A DNA stretch of 64,000 bases from Variovorax sp. 54 (GCF_002754375.1 NZ_PEFF01000001.1:1-64000), one strand, 5' to 3'. Counted from the stretch's first letter, positions 41,938 to 50,785 are shown. The notes: generated from the sequence alone by a model not told the origin. Translations and numbers: made by a program.

Positions 41938-42407
41938 GACGGTGTGCTTCCCATGTCCGCCAGCGGCGTGTTCAAGACCACCACGGCCCGGCCCTCGGCC
42001 AGCAGGCGGCCGTCGTCGGCCGCCACCGTGAATTCATACAAGACCTGCCGGTCGTCGCCGGACAGTCGTTTGGCGCGCACCTGCAACGCCCCGTCGATGT
42101 CGTCCAGCCGCGCCACCGCCAGCTTCACGTTGCGTGCGCTGGCCAGGAAGCCGGCCGATGGCCTGCTGCCCTCGACAGCCAGCAGGCCACCGTGTAGCGC
42201 CATCGCCTGCGCCGCGTACTCGATGGCGTTCGGCGCGAGCAGCCCGCTGTCGGTGCGCAGCGGGTTGTCCGCCTGGCGGTGCGTCGTGGTGCTGCAATGG
42301 ATCGATTCGGCGTCCCAGCCTTCGAGCAGCTCCAGCAGGCACATGCTCCCGCTGTGCGGAATGCGCTGCGCAATGCCCGCGCGATCGAGCGTCTGCGGTG
42401 CCGTCAA
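41934..42407 (-). CDS. Hotdog-fold 3-hydroxyacyl-ACP dehydratase (ApeP-like)
   Basis: 157-residue hotdog protein. MTAPQTLDRAGIAQRIPHSGSMCLLELLEGWD contains the IPH(S/R)x(x)M motif of FabZ/ApeP-type dehydratases; GLLAPNAIEYAAQAMALHGGLLA is the central helix. I start it at TTG 42405-42407, which overlaps the methyltransferase stop as TTGA and gives the normal family length. A longer open frame reads 60 residues of Arg-rich sequence antisense in character. In ape clusters this enzyme removes water to create the conjugated double bonds. Confidence 0.82.
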   Translation of the reverse strand: MTAPQTLDRAGIAQRIPHSGSMCLLELLEGWDAESIHCSTTTHRQADNPLRTDSGLLAPNAIEYAAQAMALHGGLLAVEGSRPSAGFLASARNVKLAVARLDDIDGALQVRAKRLSGDDRQVLYEFTVAADDGRLLAEGRAVVVLNTPLADMGSTPS

Positions 42408-43174
42408 GCGACGGCCTCCAGATCGGCCACCAGCAGCACGTTGGCAAACGGCGTGCCTTCGCTCATCGGAATGCTCTGCACGCGGAAACCCAAGCGCTGC
42501 AGCAATGCCGTCCATTCGATCAATGGCCGGCCCCAGGTCGGCGACACCTTGTGGCCGCGGATGCGCGTCACGGTGCGATCGACCCACTGGCTGATGGCGA
42601 ACCCACGCGTGCTCGACGCATCGCCCACGCGCAGCAGCAGGCGCGCCTTCGGGTTGCCACCACGGCGGAGCGCATCACGCACACGCGTCAACACACCCTC
42701 CTGCGCGGTGAGGTCCACGTAGTGCAGCACGTCGAGGATCACGACCAGGTCGCAATCGGGCAAGGTGGCCGAGCACATGTCGGCGCACACGAGTCGCGGC
42801 GTGGGCTTCAGGTGACCGACCGACGCCTCGGCGCGCGCCACATCCTTCGGCATCAGTTCGATACCCGTGTAGTCCGCGGCGGCCGGCGTGGCGGCCCATG
42901 AAGCGGGCCAGCGTCCCTGCTGTTGCATCGCGCTCATCGACGCCAGCAGGCTCACGAAGAGGCCTTGCCCGCAGCCGATGTCGACCACGCGCCGATGTTG
43001 CGCATCGATCAGGCCGCGTTCGAGCAGGCCGCGGAACACCGGGTCGCGCCCGAGCTTGCCGCGCGCGAACTGCCAGGCGAAGGTGCCGCCCTTCTTGTAG
43101 GGCACGGTCGCGGCTTCGTGCAGCTCGCGCCAGGCTTGGTCGGTGGTCATCGTCGATGGCATCACGGCGCTCAT
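42404..43174 (-). CDS. Class I SAM-dependent methyltransferase
   Basis: 256-residue methyltransferase with motif I VVDIGCGQGLFVSLLAS, the acidic DYTGIELMPKD strand and motif IV DLVVILDVLHYVD. A Rossmann core is clear; substrate specificity is not. It sits between a polysaccharide deacetylase and the ApeP-like dehydratase with 4-base overlaps on both sides. Ape loci often include one methyltransferase (ApeB-like) decorating the aryl head group, which is the likeliest role here (inference). Confidence 0.85.
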   Translation of the reverse strand: MSAVMPSTMTTDQAWRELHEAATVPYKKGGTFAWQFARGKLGRDPVFRGLLERGLIDAQHRRVVDIGCGQGLFVSLLASMSAMQQQGRWPASWAATPAAADYTGIELMPKDVARAEASVGHLKPTPRLVCADMCSATLPDCDLVVILDVLHYVDLTAQEGVLTRVRDALRRGGNPKARLLLRVGDASSTRGFAISQWVDRTVTRIRGHKVSPTWGRPLIEWTALLQRLGFRVQSIPMSEGTPFANVLLVADLEAVA

Positions 43175-44025
43175 GCGGTCTTTAATCCTTCAGGCAGGGT
43201 CACGGCACGCAATCCGTCGGTGCGCAAGCGTTGGAACAACAAGGGCAGGACATCCAGCAGAACGGGTTGCCCCGCAGCGGTGCGCGCGGCGTTGCCGTCG
43301 TGCAGCAGCAGGATGTCGCGCGCCTGCAGGTTGCGAGCGAGGCGCGCCATCACCTTGGCGGCGTCGCCTTCGCGGGTGTCGAAACCGCGCCGCGTCCAGC
43401 TCACGAGCGAGAGGCCGAGGCGGTGCAGCACGGGTTCGAGGAAAGGGTTGCGCAGGCCGGCAGGCGCGCGGAAACAGATCGGGCGCTGACCGGTCACGTC
43501 GGTCAGGATGTCCTGCGCCCGAGCGATCTCCTCCGCGAAGCCGCGCGGCCCGAGGAAGGAGAAGTTGTGGCGATGCTGCGCCGTGTGGTTCTGGATGCTG
43601 TGGCCGCGCGCGACGATCTCGCGCGCCAGCGCCGGATGCGCCTGCACGCGCTCGGCGATGCAGAAGAAGGTGGCGCGCTGGCCGTGCGCGTCCAGCAGGT
43701 CGAGCACGCGGGGCGTGACCTCGGGCTCGGGGCCGTCGTCGATGGTGATCGCCACCTCGCGCCGCGCACCCGCCGCCTCGGGCAGACGCGTGACGTTCGG
43801 ACCCAGCAGGTTGCTGCGCGGGGTGAGCCCCGCGCCGGTGATCAGCGCATGGTTCAGCACCACCGCGCCGAGGGCCCAGGGCCATGCGCCCGGCACCAGC
43901 ACGCCCGCGCCCAGCGCCGCCACATGCACGGCCGCGCTGGCGCGCATGGCCGGCGGCCAGGGCCAGGATTCGGAAGCAGCGACAGGGGCGGAAGGCGACG
44001 ACATGGTGCGTCCGGATTTTCCCAT
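43171..44025 (-). CDS. Polysaccharide deacetylase (NodB-domain) protein, membrane-anchored
   Basis: 284 residues. Two N-terminal hydrophobic segments (SAAVHVAALGAGVLVPGAWPWALGAVVLNHALI) precede a NodB-type CE4 domain. Motif 1 VAITIDDGPEPEVT carries the catalytic/metal Asp pair, motif 2 GHSIQNHTAQH the metal His residues, and motif 3 FRAPAGLRNP and the C-terminal ILLLHDGN follow. The catalytic set looks complete. It overlaps the MMPL gene stop by 1 base (TGATG); a second ATG lies 7 codons in. A deacetylase is not part of the textbook ape set, so it may modify a sugar or amide on the final product. Confidence 0.88.
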   Translation of the reverse strand: MGKSGRTMSSPSAPVAASESWPWPPAMRASAAVHVAALGAGVLVPGAWPWALGAVVLNHALITGAGLTPRSNLLGPNVTRLPEAAGARREVAITIDDGPEPEVTPRVLDLLDAHGQRATFFCIAERVQAHPALAREIVARGHSIQNHTAQHRHNFSFLGPRGFAEEIARAQDILTDVTGQRPICFRAPAGLRNPFLEPVLHRLGLSLVSWTRRGFDTREGDAAKVMARLARNLQARDILLLHDGNAARTAAGQPVLLDVLPLLFQRLRTDGLRAVTLPEGLKTA

Positions 44026-46430
44026 CAGCGCGGTCGCTGTGGGCTCGGGCCCTTCCCGGGCACCACGTTGCGCGCGAACGCAGCCGACAGCAGCAGCGCC
44101 AGCAAGGCGCCCGGCGCCACCACGCGGCCGATGGACGACAGCGCCGGAATGTCCGAGATCGCGATCAGCCCGAACGACACCACCGTCGTGAGGTTGGCCA
44201 GCATCAGCGAGGCCAGCGTGTCTTCATCGGCGCGCCCGGTCGTGCGCAGCTGGTCGAAGAACAGCGCGTAGTTCGACCCCACAGCGACGATCAGCAACAG
44301 GCCCACGAGGTGCAGGATGCCGAGCGCCGCCTGTGCCAGCGCCATGCCGCCCAGCGTGAGCACCACCGCGAACAGCAGCGGCTGGCACACGGCCAGCAGC
44401 CGGCGCCACGAGCGCAGGTACACGCCCAGCAGCACCACCACCGCCAATGCGCCCAGCAGCACCTGCACGAAGGCCTCGTGCAGGTAGCGTTGGTAGAGGC
44501 CGCCGAGTTCGCGGCCGACGTCCACCACCTGCACCTCGGGCAGGCCAGCCAGCGCGGCTTCGAGCCGACCCTGATCGAAGCCCGGACCGGGATGCAGCAC
44601 GACCAGCGTGGACCAGCCACCGCCCGGTCGCTCGTACATCAGCGTGTTCACCACGGAACCCAGCGGACCGCCCATGAGGTCGGCACGCTGCACGGGCGCC
44701 TGCTTGCGCGCGGCTTCCACATCGGTCACGAAGGCGCCGAGCCGTGAGGCCGGTAGCGGCAAGCCCTTCGTCGCTTCGGCCAGGTTGGCGCGCAGCGTGT
44801 CGGCATCGGGCAAGCTGGCCAGGCGTGCGGTCTGCGCCGCCACGCTCGGCAGCACGCGGGTCACGGTTTCGTAGCCGCTGAGCTCACCCTTGTCGACCAA
44901 GGCGTCGAGGCGCGTTGCTGCGGCCTCGGTGTGGCGCAGCGCGGCCTGTTCGTCGTCGCCGAAGGCCACGACCAGCACGCCGCCGTCGCTGGCGCCGATG
45001 TCCTTGCGCAGCATTTCGTCGAGCAGCTGGGCCGAGCGCGGCACCGGGCTCATGGCGCTCAGGTCGGCGCGCCACAGATGACCACCCTGCCACAGCACCA
45101 GCGCCAGCGCCGCCACGCCGAGCGCCACCAGCGGCCAGCGCAGGCCCGGCAGGCCGCGCACCAGCACGCCGGCCAGCCGCGCCATGTGCCGCCGCATGCC
45201 CATGCCGGTCGCGCCATCGGGCGCCAGCACCGGCAGCACGTAGCGCGTGGCCAATGCGGCCGACACCAGTCCGGCGATCGAGAACACACCCAGCTGCGCC
45301 AGCCCCGGGAAGCCCGAGAACACCAGCGCCGCGAAACCGCACACGGAGGTCAGCAGGCCGAGCCGCACCGTGGGCCAATGCACCTCGCGCCAGCGCTGCC
45401 AGCCGGTGCCGGCCACGTTCGCGCCGCGCGCCTGGATCAGGTAATAAATGGCGTAGTCGACCGTCTCGCCGATCAGCGTGCTGCCGAAACCGAGCGTGAG
45501 CCCGTGCACCGAGCCGAACACGAGACTGACCGATGCCGTGCCGACCACCACGCCCGTGGCCACCGGCAGGAAGGCGATGACGAGCGCACGTGGCGAGGCA
45601 AACGCCAGCAGCAGCAACACGCTCATCACGATGCCACCCACCACCGCGAGGTGGATGGCTTCGGTCTTGATCTTTTCGCGGCTCATCACCGAGAACACGG
45701 GCGGTCCGCTCAGCAACAGCTTGGGAGTGGCTTCACCCATGCCGCGCGCGGCAGCTTCATAAGCGGCCTGCACGCGCGCGATGGCGGAGGCCTGCGCATC
45801 GAGGTCACCGCCAGCCGCACGCGTCGTGGCGATCATCAGCGCACGCGGCGCATCGCGCGACATCCAGACGCCACCTTCGCTGCGCGGCGCGCTCGCCGGC
45901 ACCAGCTCCATCGCCACGCGCTGGGTTTCGCCGGTCGGGTCGCGGTCGAGCAAGGGCTTGATCGCGTTGCCGGCCGGCGTGCCGAGCATCGACAGCGTGT
46001 CGATGATGGCGTCGCGCAGCCCGGCCACCGTGAACTGCCCGGGCATCACGCCGGGCGACAGCTGGTAGCGGTGCTCGAACACCCAGGTGCCGGCCTCGCT
46101 CCAGTCGCTCACGTCGCCGTTTTGCACCAGGTCGAAGAGCTTGCTTTCGCGCATCGCCTTGCCAACGGCACGCGAGACTTCAGCACGCTGTTCGACGCTG
46201 CCGCCTTCGAAACCCAGCATCAGCGTGCGCGAGGCGACGCCGCTTTGCAGCTGCTCGATCAGCACGCGCTGGCGCAGGTCCGGGCTCTTGGGGAGAAAGG
46301 CCGACAGGTCGGCGCCGATCTGGGTGCGCGCGATGACGACCGCGCCCAAGCCCACGACCAGCAGCCATGCCAACAGAACCACGATGCGGCGCGACCACCC
46401 CGGCGGCCCGCCCGCCTGCGCCAGGCTCAC
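44025..46430 (-). CDS. MMPL/RND-family exporter
   Basis: 801-residue inner-membrane transporter of the MMPL branch of RND proteins. One N-terminal helix, a large periplasmic domain, then five helices (AIHLAVVGGIVMSVLLLLAFASP..., GFGSTLIGETVDYAIYYLIQARG), repeated in the second half (LLIVAVGSNYALFFDQLRTTG...). The paired GETVDYA and GSNYALFF motifs correspond to proton-relay helices. Family members flip or export lipids and polyketide-like chains. Its position after the LolA-like gene matches ApeM in aryl-polyene loci. Overlaps both neighbours. Confidence 0.92.
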   Translation of the reverse strand: MSLAQAGGPPGWSRRIVVLLAWLLVVGLGAVVIARTQIGADLSAFLPKSPDLRQRVLIEQLQSGVASRTLMLGFEGGSVEQRAEVSRAVGKAMRESKLFDLVQNGDVSDWSEAGTWVFEHRYQLSPGVMPGQFTVAGLRDAIIDTLSMLGTPAGNAIKPLLDRDPTGETQRVAMELVPASAPRSEGGVWMSRDAPRALMIATTRAAGGDLDAQASAIARVQAAYEAAARGMGEATPKLLLSGPPVFSVMSREKIKTEAIHLAVVGGIVMSVLLLLAFASPRALVIAFLPVATGVVVGTASVSLVFGSVHGLTLGFGSTLIGETVDYAIYYLIQARGANVAGTGWQRWREVHWPTVRLGLLTSVCGFAALVFSGFPGLAQLGVFSIAGLVSAALATRYVLPVLAPDGATGMGMRRHMARLAGVLVRGLPGLRWPLVALGVAALALVLWQGGHLWRADLSAMSPVPRSAQLLDEMLRKDIGASDGGVLVVAFGDDEQAALRHTEAAATRLDALVDKGELSGYETVTRVLPSVAAQTARLASLPDADTLRANLAEATKGLPLPASRLGAFVTDVEAARKQAPVQRADLMGGPLGSVVNTLMYERPGGGWSTLVVLHPGPGFDQGRLEAALAGLPEVQVVDVGRELGGLYQRYLHEAFVQVLLGALAVVVLLGVYLRSWRRLLAVCQPLLFAVVLTLGGMALAQAALGILHLVGLLLIVAVGSNYALFFDQLRTTGRADEDTLASLMLANLTTVVSFGLIAISDIPALSSIGRVVAPGALLALLLSAAFARNVVPGKGPSPQRPR

Positions 46431-47044
46431 GGCGTCGCGCGCCGGGGAGCGCCAGCCGGCACCGCCGACGGTGGCGCGTTGGGCGAGATGTTCATGACCG
46501 AGCGGTCGCCGCCCACGAACTCCATCTCCAGCCCCAGCACCTCGCCGCCGCGGCCCGTGATACGCATGCTTCGCACCTGCGCGGCCAGCCGGCTGTCATT
46601 GGGAGTCAGGTCGAGCGTCCATTGATTGGCGACGCCGGTCACGGTGCTCTTGAAATAGCGCTGCAGCGTGGTGCCGTCGCCGGTCAGGGTGCCGCGCATG
46701 GCTTCGACCAGGCCCAGCAGCTCGGGCATGCTGTCCAGCGCGAGCGTGCGGTTGCGGTTGCCGCGCGACAAGGTCAGCGTGTTGCCGTCCACCGCCATGG
46801 TTTCGATGCGCGGCGACAGCGTGCGGCGCACCAGCTTGTCGGGCGCCTCGAAGCTCAGCGTGCCGCTCGCGTCGAGCGGGCCTTCGAGGCCGTGCACGAA
46901 GCGCTGTTCGGTGAAGCGCGCCTCGCCGCTCTTCTGCTTGGACAGCAAGCCCATCAGTTCGGGCAGGTCGAACGCCGCCCACGCGGGCGCGGCGCAGAAA
47001 GCCACGGCGAGCACCACCACCCTGCAAAGCCGATCAAGCCGCAT
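46427..47044 (-). CDS. LolA-like periplasmic lipid carrier
   Basis: 205-residue secreted protein. Signal peptide to about residue 24 (VVVLAVAFCAAPAWA), then FDLPELMGLLSKQKSGEARFTEQRFVHGLEGPLDASGTLSFEAPDKLVRRT, the characteristic LolA-family N-half, and a C-half with GVANQWTLDLTPND. LolA-like proteins in ape clusters probably ferry the lipidated pigment or chain across the periplasm. I choose ATG 47044 (an alternative ATG lies 6 codons upstream); it overlaps the acyltransferase gene by 11 bases and the exporter by 4. Confidence 0.88.
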   Translation of the reverse strand: MRLDRLCRVVVLAVAFCAAPAWAAFDLPELMGLLSKQKSGEARFTEQRFVHGLEGPLDASGTLSFEAPDKLVRRTLSPRIETMAVDGNTLTLSRGNRNRTLALDSMPELLGLVEAMRGTLTGDGTTLQRYFKSTVTGVANQWTLDLTPNDSRLAAQVRSMRITGRGGEVLGLEMEFVGGDRSVMNISPNAPPSAVPAGAPRRATP

Positions 47045-48044
47045 CTTCGAGCCAGAAATCATGAAAATTGAACCAGTTGTACGGGTAGGCGCGGCACAGC
47101 GCCTCGAGGCGGGCCACATAGGCTTCGACTGCGCTGCGGATACGCTGTTCGCGCTCCGCGGCATCGGTGAACGGCGTGCCGAAGTCGGCCAGCGGGTCGA
47201 ACCGGACATCGTAGCGGGCACCGCCGCCGTACATGCCGGCCATGAAGAACACCTTGCGGCGCAGCAGCGCCGCCAGCCGGAACGGGCCGTCGTTGAAGAC
47301 GGCCGGCTGCCCCAGAAACGACAGCACGATGTTGTTGCCGCGCTGGTGCGCCGGCTGCTCCTCGCTGCCCGGCAGCGTGCGGTCGGCCAGCATGCCGCCG
47401 AGGCCGCCGCCGTCGAGCCAGTCGCGCAGCGCGAGCATCGAGTGCGGCCGGCCCAGCGAGATCACATGGGGCCGCATCTCGGGCAGCGCGATGGCGTTCA
47501 GGATGGCGGTGATGCGCTGCGCGTTGTCGGGGTACATCAGCATCGCCAGCCGCATGCGGTTCTGGTGCGCCTGCTGCTTGCAGGCGCCGAGCACCTCGAA
47601 GCTGCCGATGTGGGCGCCGAGCAGGAAAGCGCCCCGCCCTTCGGCCGCCTCGGCCTCGATCGGGCCGTTGCCTTCGATCTTCACCTGGAACAGGTCCATG
47701 CGCCCGCGCAGGAAGTACACGCGGTCGAGCACGGTCGAGGAAAACGCGTGCAGCAAACGGTAGCCGTCGACCCAGCCCGCGCGCGGACCGATGGCGCGGA
47801 ACAGGTAGCGCTTGATGTAGCGGCGCGGCGCCGGCGCAAACAGCAGGAAGTACAGGCTGATCGGCGGCAGCAGCAACCGCGTGACATGCCGCCCGCACAC
47901 CAGCGCCATCAGGCAGATGAAGCGCAGCGCGAGCATGTTGCTGCGCTCGGGCGCACGCGCCCAGTCGCCCTGCTGGGGCGTCGCTCGGGCGGTCTGCCGC
48001 GCCGCTTCGTCCACGGCGCGCGTTTCGGCGTCGGTGTGCTTCAT
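47034..48044 (-). CDS. LpxL/HtrB-like lysophospholipid acyltransferase
   Basis: 336-residue membrane-associated acyltransferase. FLLGAHIGSFEVLGACK contains the H-x4-E catalytic motif (HIGSFE) of lipid A late acyltransferases. LGGMLADRTLPGSEEQP and FNDGPFRLAALLRRKVFFMAGMYGG are the later family blocks. In ape clusters the homologous enzyme (ApeD-like) is thought to join the polyene acid to a glycerolipid. It is coupled (ATGA) to the upstream ligase/dehydratase gene. Confidence 0.88.
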   Translation of the reverse strand: MKHTDAETRAVDEAARQTARATPQQGDWARAPERSNMLALRFICLMALVCGRHVTRLLLPPISLYFLLFAPAPRRYIKRYLFRAIGPRAGWVDGYRLLHAFSSTVLDRVYFLRGRMDLFQVKIEGNGPIEAEAAEGRGAFLLGAHIGSFEVLGACKQQAHQNRMRLAMLMYPDNAQRITAILNAIALPEMRPHVISLGRPHSMLALRDWLDGGGLGGMLADRTLPGSEEQPAHQRGNNIVLSFLGQPAVFNDGPFRLAALLRRKVFFMAGMYGGGARYDVRFDPLADFGTPFTDAAEREQRIRSAVEAYVARLEALCRAYPYNWFNFHDFWLEDAA

Positions 48045-49783
48045 CCCGCCGACTCTGGCACAGCCGTCCAGCGGCCGGTGACAGCCACCACGCCGTCGCA
48101 GCGCACGTCGAAACGCACGCCGCGGCCCGTTCCGGCCTCCGGCTGCAGCTCGATGGACAGCGTGCTGCCGGGGCGCACGGGCGCAAGGAACTTGGCGGCT
48201 GCGAGCGTCGGGCTCGGGCCGAGCCGCGCCGACAGCGCCGGCACGCGCCGCACGACTTCCATGACTTCGGCCAGCAGCAGCGCGCCGGGCACCAGCGGCT
48301 GGCCGGGGAAATGACCGGCAAAAGCGGGGTGGTCAACCGGCACCGTATGCGCCATCTGCACCGGCGTCTGGTCGTCGGCGAGCTGGGCCAGCGCAAATTC
48401 GCGCAGCGCCCGCACCGTCAACTTGCCCGTGCCTTCGCGCGGGAAGGCCTTGACCTGCACCACGCGGCGCGGCACGAACACGGGTTCCAGGCGTTGCCGC
48501 AATGCAGCAATGATGTCGGTCGCCGACAGCGTGGGTGCAACCACGAATGCCACCGGCCGCACCACGCCGTCGGCCACCTCGTCGGGCAGCCAGAAGGCGC
48601 CGTCCTCGACGCCCGCGATGCTGTTGAGGTGGTAGTTCAGGTGCGCGAGCGAACTGCGCCGTCCGGCGACGTGGATCAAATCGTTGGCGCGGCCGAACAG
48701 GCGAAAGCGGCGCGCATCGAGCAGTTCGAGCACGTCGGCCATCGGCGTCGGCTCGGGAATGAAGTCGCCGCTGAAGATGAAGCGCTCGGGGCCATCGCCC
48801 TCCCCCGGCTCCGCGTGCACGCGGATCTCGCCGAAGGTTTCCCAGATCTCGCTATGGGTCGTGCGGCGCGTCGCCACCTGGCCCGATTCGGTGCTGCCGT
48901 AGATTTCGAGCAACACGCCGCCCAATGCCTGCTCAGCCTGCAACGCCAGTTGCGGCGACAGCGGCGCGGTGGCCGACAAAATCAGGTCGACTGGCGGCAG
49001 TTCGATGCCCGACAGCAGCAAGGTCTTCAGATGGAACGGCGTGGTCACGAGCGCGCGAGGCCTCGGCACCGAGGCCAGCGCCTTCGCCACGTCGGCCGGG
49101 AAAAACGGCCGCCCGGTCTCGAAGGCCGCGCCGCCGAGCATCGCGAGCAGCACCGACGATTCGAGTCCGTAGCTGTGCTGCACCGGCACGGTCGCGACCA
49201 GCGTGAGCCCTTCGAGCGTGGGCCGCTGCAGCACGCGGCACAGCCGCTCGACCGCCACTTCGACGTCACCGACCAGCGTGCGCCAGGCTTTTGCGTGCGG
49301 CTGCGGAACGCCGGTGGAGCCCGACGTGAGCAGGCTGGCCGCATGCCGGCCGCCGTCGATGGTGGGCACGGGCGCATCGCCAGCCGGACCGGGAACGGCC
49401 TCGACCTGCAGGCGCCGCATGCCGGGGGTGTCGAGCTTCGCATCGTCGGTCAGCGCGAACAAATGGGGGCCGCCGGTTTCGGTCAGGCGCGCCAGCGTGT
49501 CCGGCCGCGCATCGGGCGGCAACAGGCTGGCGTGCCCGCGCACCAGCGCGGCGCCGAGGCTCACGGCGAAGGCGTAGCGGTCGAGGCACAGATTGACGGC
49601 AGGACCTTCGGCAGGCAGTGCGGGCGCCAGGCGCGCAACGTCGGCCAGGAACTGGCGCGCACTGACCGGCTGGCCGCCGCGCCACGCCAGCGGGGCGTCG
49701 GGGTTGCGGTCCGCGAGCAGCGGCAGGAAGGAAGAGGAAGAAGCGGTGTCGGTCGTCACGCGGGCTGCCTGCGCCTGTTTCAT
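48041..49783 (-). CDS. Fused AMP-dependent acyl/aryl ligase and hotdog dehydratase
   Basis: 580-residue two-domain protein. Residues about 15-445 are an ANL ligase: A3 LLTSGSTGVPQPHAK, A5 EIYGSTESGQVATRR, A8 RLFGRANDLIHVAGRRSS, and a C-terminal lysine in FPREGTGKLTVRAL. Residues about 455-580 are a FabA/FabZ-like hotdog domain (MAHTVPVDHPAFAGHFPGQPLVPGALLLAEV). In E. coli-type ape loci these are two genes (ApeH ligase, ApeI dehydratase). ATG 49783 overlaps the COG4648 stop; a longer frame upstream lies inside that gene. Presumably loads a starter acid on the ACP and dehydrates intermediates. Confidence 0.88.
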   Translation of the reverse strand: MKQAQAARVTTDTASSSSFLPLLADRNPDAPLAWRGGQPVSARQFLADVARLAPALPAEGPAVNLCLDRYAFAVSLGAALVRGHASLLPPDARPDTLARLTETGGPHLFALTDDAKLDTPGMRRLQVEAVPGPAGDAPVPTIDGGRHAASLLTSGSTGVPQPHAKAWRTLVGDVEVAVERLCRVLQRPTLEGLTLVATVPVQHSYGLESSVLLAMLGGAAFETGRPFFPADVAKALASVPRPRALVTTPFHLKTLLLSGIELPPVDLILSATAPLSPQLALQAEQALGGVLLEIYGSTESGQVATRRTTHSEIWETFGEIRVHAEPGEGDGPERFIFSGDFIPEPTPMADVLELLDARRFRLFGRANDLIHVAGRRSSLAHLNYHLNSIAGVEDGAFWLPDEVADGVVRPVAFVVAPTLSATDIIAALRQRLEPVFVPRRVVQVKAFPREGTGKLTVRALREFALAQLADDQTPVQMAHTVPVDHPAFAGHFPGQPLVPGALLLAEVMEVVRRVPALSARLGPSPTLAAAKFLAPVRPGSTLSIELQPEAGTGRGVRFDVRCDGVVAVTGRWTAVPESAG

Positions 49784-50424
49784 TGGCCGCCGGCGCCGTT
49801 GTCCACCGTCGAGGTGCCGTAGAACGCGCGCACCGCATCGACGAGCCGCGTGCGTTCGAATTCGGGGTGCAGGCGGTAGCGCACGAGGTGCTCGCCCACG
49901 AACAGCAGCGCCACGCTCAGCGGCGACAGCACGTTGGCCAAGAGCGACCAGGCCGAGAACGGCATCGTCAGGTAGACCACGATCGACGACACGACCACGA
50001 CGGCGAAATACACCGTCCACACCTGCGTGAGGTGCGTCGTATAGGACAGCATGTGCCCCTTCAACGGGTGCACACGCTGCGCGAACTGGGTGATCAGCGG
50101 CAAGCCCTTGCCGCGCAGCGTCGAGCCGAACCAGCCACAGAGCGCGCCGTTGATGCCGATGTGCTGCAGCACATACAGACGATTCGTGTCGCCCGCCTCA
50201 CCGAGGAAGACGAGCGAGAAACCACCGATGCCCAGCGCCGCCGCGGCGGCAAGGCCCCAGCGGCCGAACCAGCTGGCAGCGCAGCCCATGGCGGCGATCC
50301 ACAACGGGCCGAGCAACACCACCACAGCCCAGGGCTCGGTGGCGTGGAACAGCGTCATCCAATGGGAGAGGCCGGCATACGTGACCCCCACCAGCAGCAG
50401 GAGGACGAGTCGCCATCGAGACAT
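49780..50424 (-). CDS. COG4648-type membrane protein (ApeG-like)
   Basis: 214-residue polytopic membrane protein with about six helices. RLVLLLLVGVTYAGLSHWMTLFHATEPWAVVVLLGP, the conserved loop QHIGINGALCGWFGSTLRGKGLPLITQFAQRVH, and TQVWTVYFAVVVVSSIVVYL match the COG4648 group found specifically in aryl-polyene-like clusters. Molecular role unknown. It lies 3 bases after the ACP gene and overlaps the ligase gene. Confidence 0.85.
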   Translation of the reverse strand: MSRWRLVLLLLVGVTYAGLSHWMTLFHATEPWAVVVLLGPLWIAAMGCAASWFGRWGLAAAAALGIGGFSLVFLGEAGDTNRLYVLQHIGINGALCGWFGSTLRGKGLPLITQFAQRVHPLKGHMLSYTTHLTQVWTVYFAVVVVSSIVVYLTMPFSAWSLLANVLSPLSVALLFVGEHLVRYRLHPEFERTRLVDAVRAFYGTSTVDNGAGGQ

Positions 50425-50427
50425 GGA

Positions 50428-50739
50428 TCAGGTGGCGCTGCGGTGCTCGGCGACGTGGGTCGCGAGCGTACGCAGCGACTGGAAAATCTGCTGGTTGCGC
50501 TCGTCGTCCGAGCGCAGCTGGAAACCATAGCGGCGCGAAACTTCGAGCGCGACTTCGAGGATGTCGATGGAGTCGAGGCCCAGACCTTCGCCGTACAGCG
50601 GGTCGGTGGGAACGATCTCTTCAGGTGCGACCTCGAGATTGAGCGCGTTCACGAGCAACACGGCCAGCTCTTTTTCGATCGGCGACTGTTCGGATGCATC
50701 GCCAGTGGCGGGAATGGGGGGCTGAGCAGTCGATGACAA
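50428..50739 (-). CDS. Acyl carrier protein (ApeE/F-like)
   Basis: 103-residue ACP. The phosphopantetheine serine is in EGLGLDSIDILEVALEV; DPLYGEGLGLDSIDILE is the extended motif of specialised (ape/KAS) ACPs rather than FabC-type AcpP. A Gln-rich N-terminus precedes it. The start is TTG, supported by a perfect AGGAGG 5 bases upstream separated by a T-run. First gene of the operon; the -10 hexamer TATAAT lies about 50 bases upstream. Most ape loci carry two ACPs in tandem; only one is seen here. Confidence 0.88.
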   Translation of the reverse strand: MSSTAQPPIPATGDASEQSPIEKELAVLLVNALNLEVAPEEIVPTDPLYGEGLGLDSIDILEVALEVSRRYGFQLRSDDERNQQIFQSLRTLATHVAEHRSAT

Positions 50740-50785
50740 AAAAACCTCCTGAACTTTTTTCCTGAACGACCGTGCGGGGTCGTGA

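Noticed and set aside
41934..42587. Longer version of the ApeP-like dehydratase starting at 42587
   Set aside because: The extra 60 residues overlap the methyltransferase and are Arg-rich; the TTG at 42407 gives the family length and a TTGA overlap.
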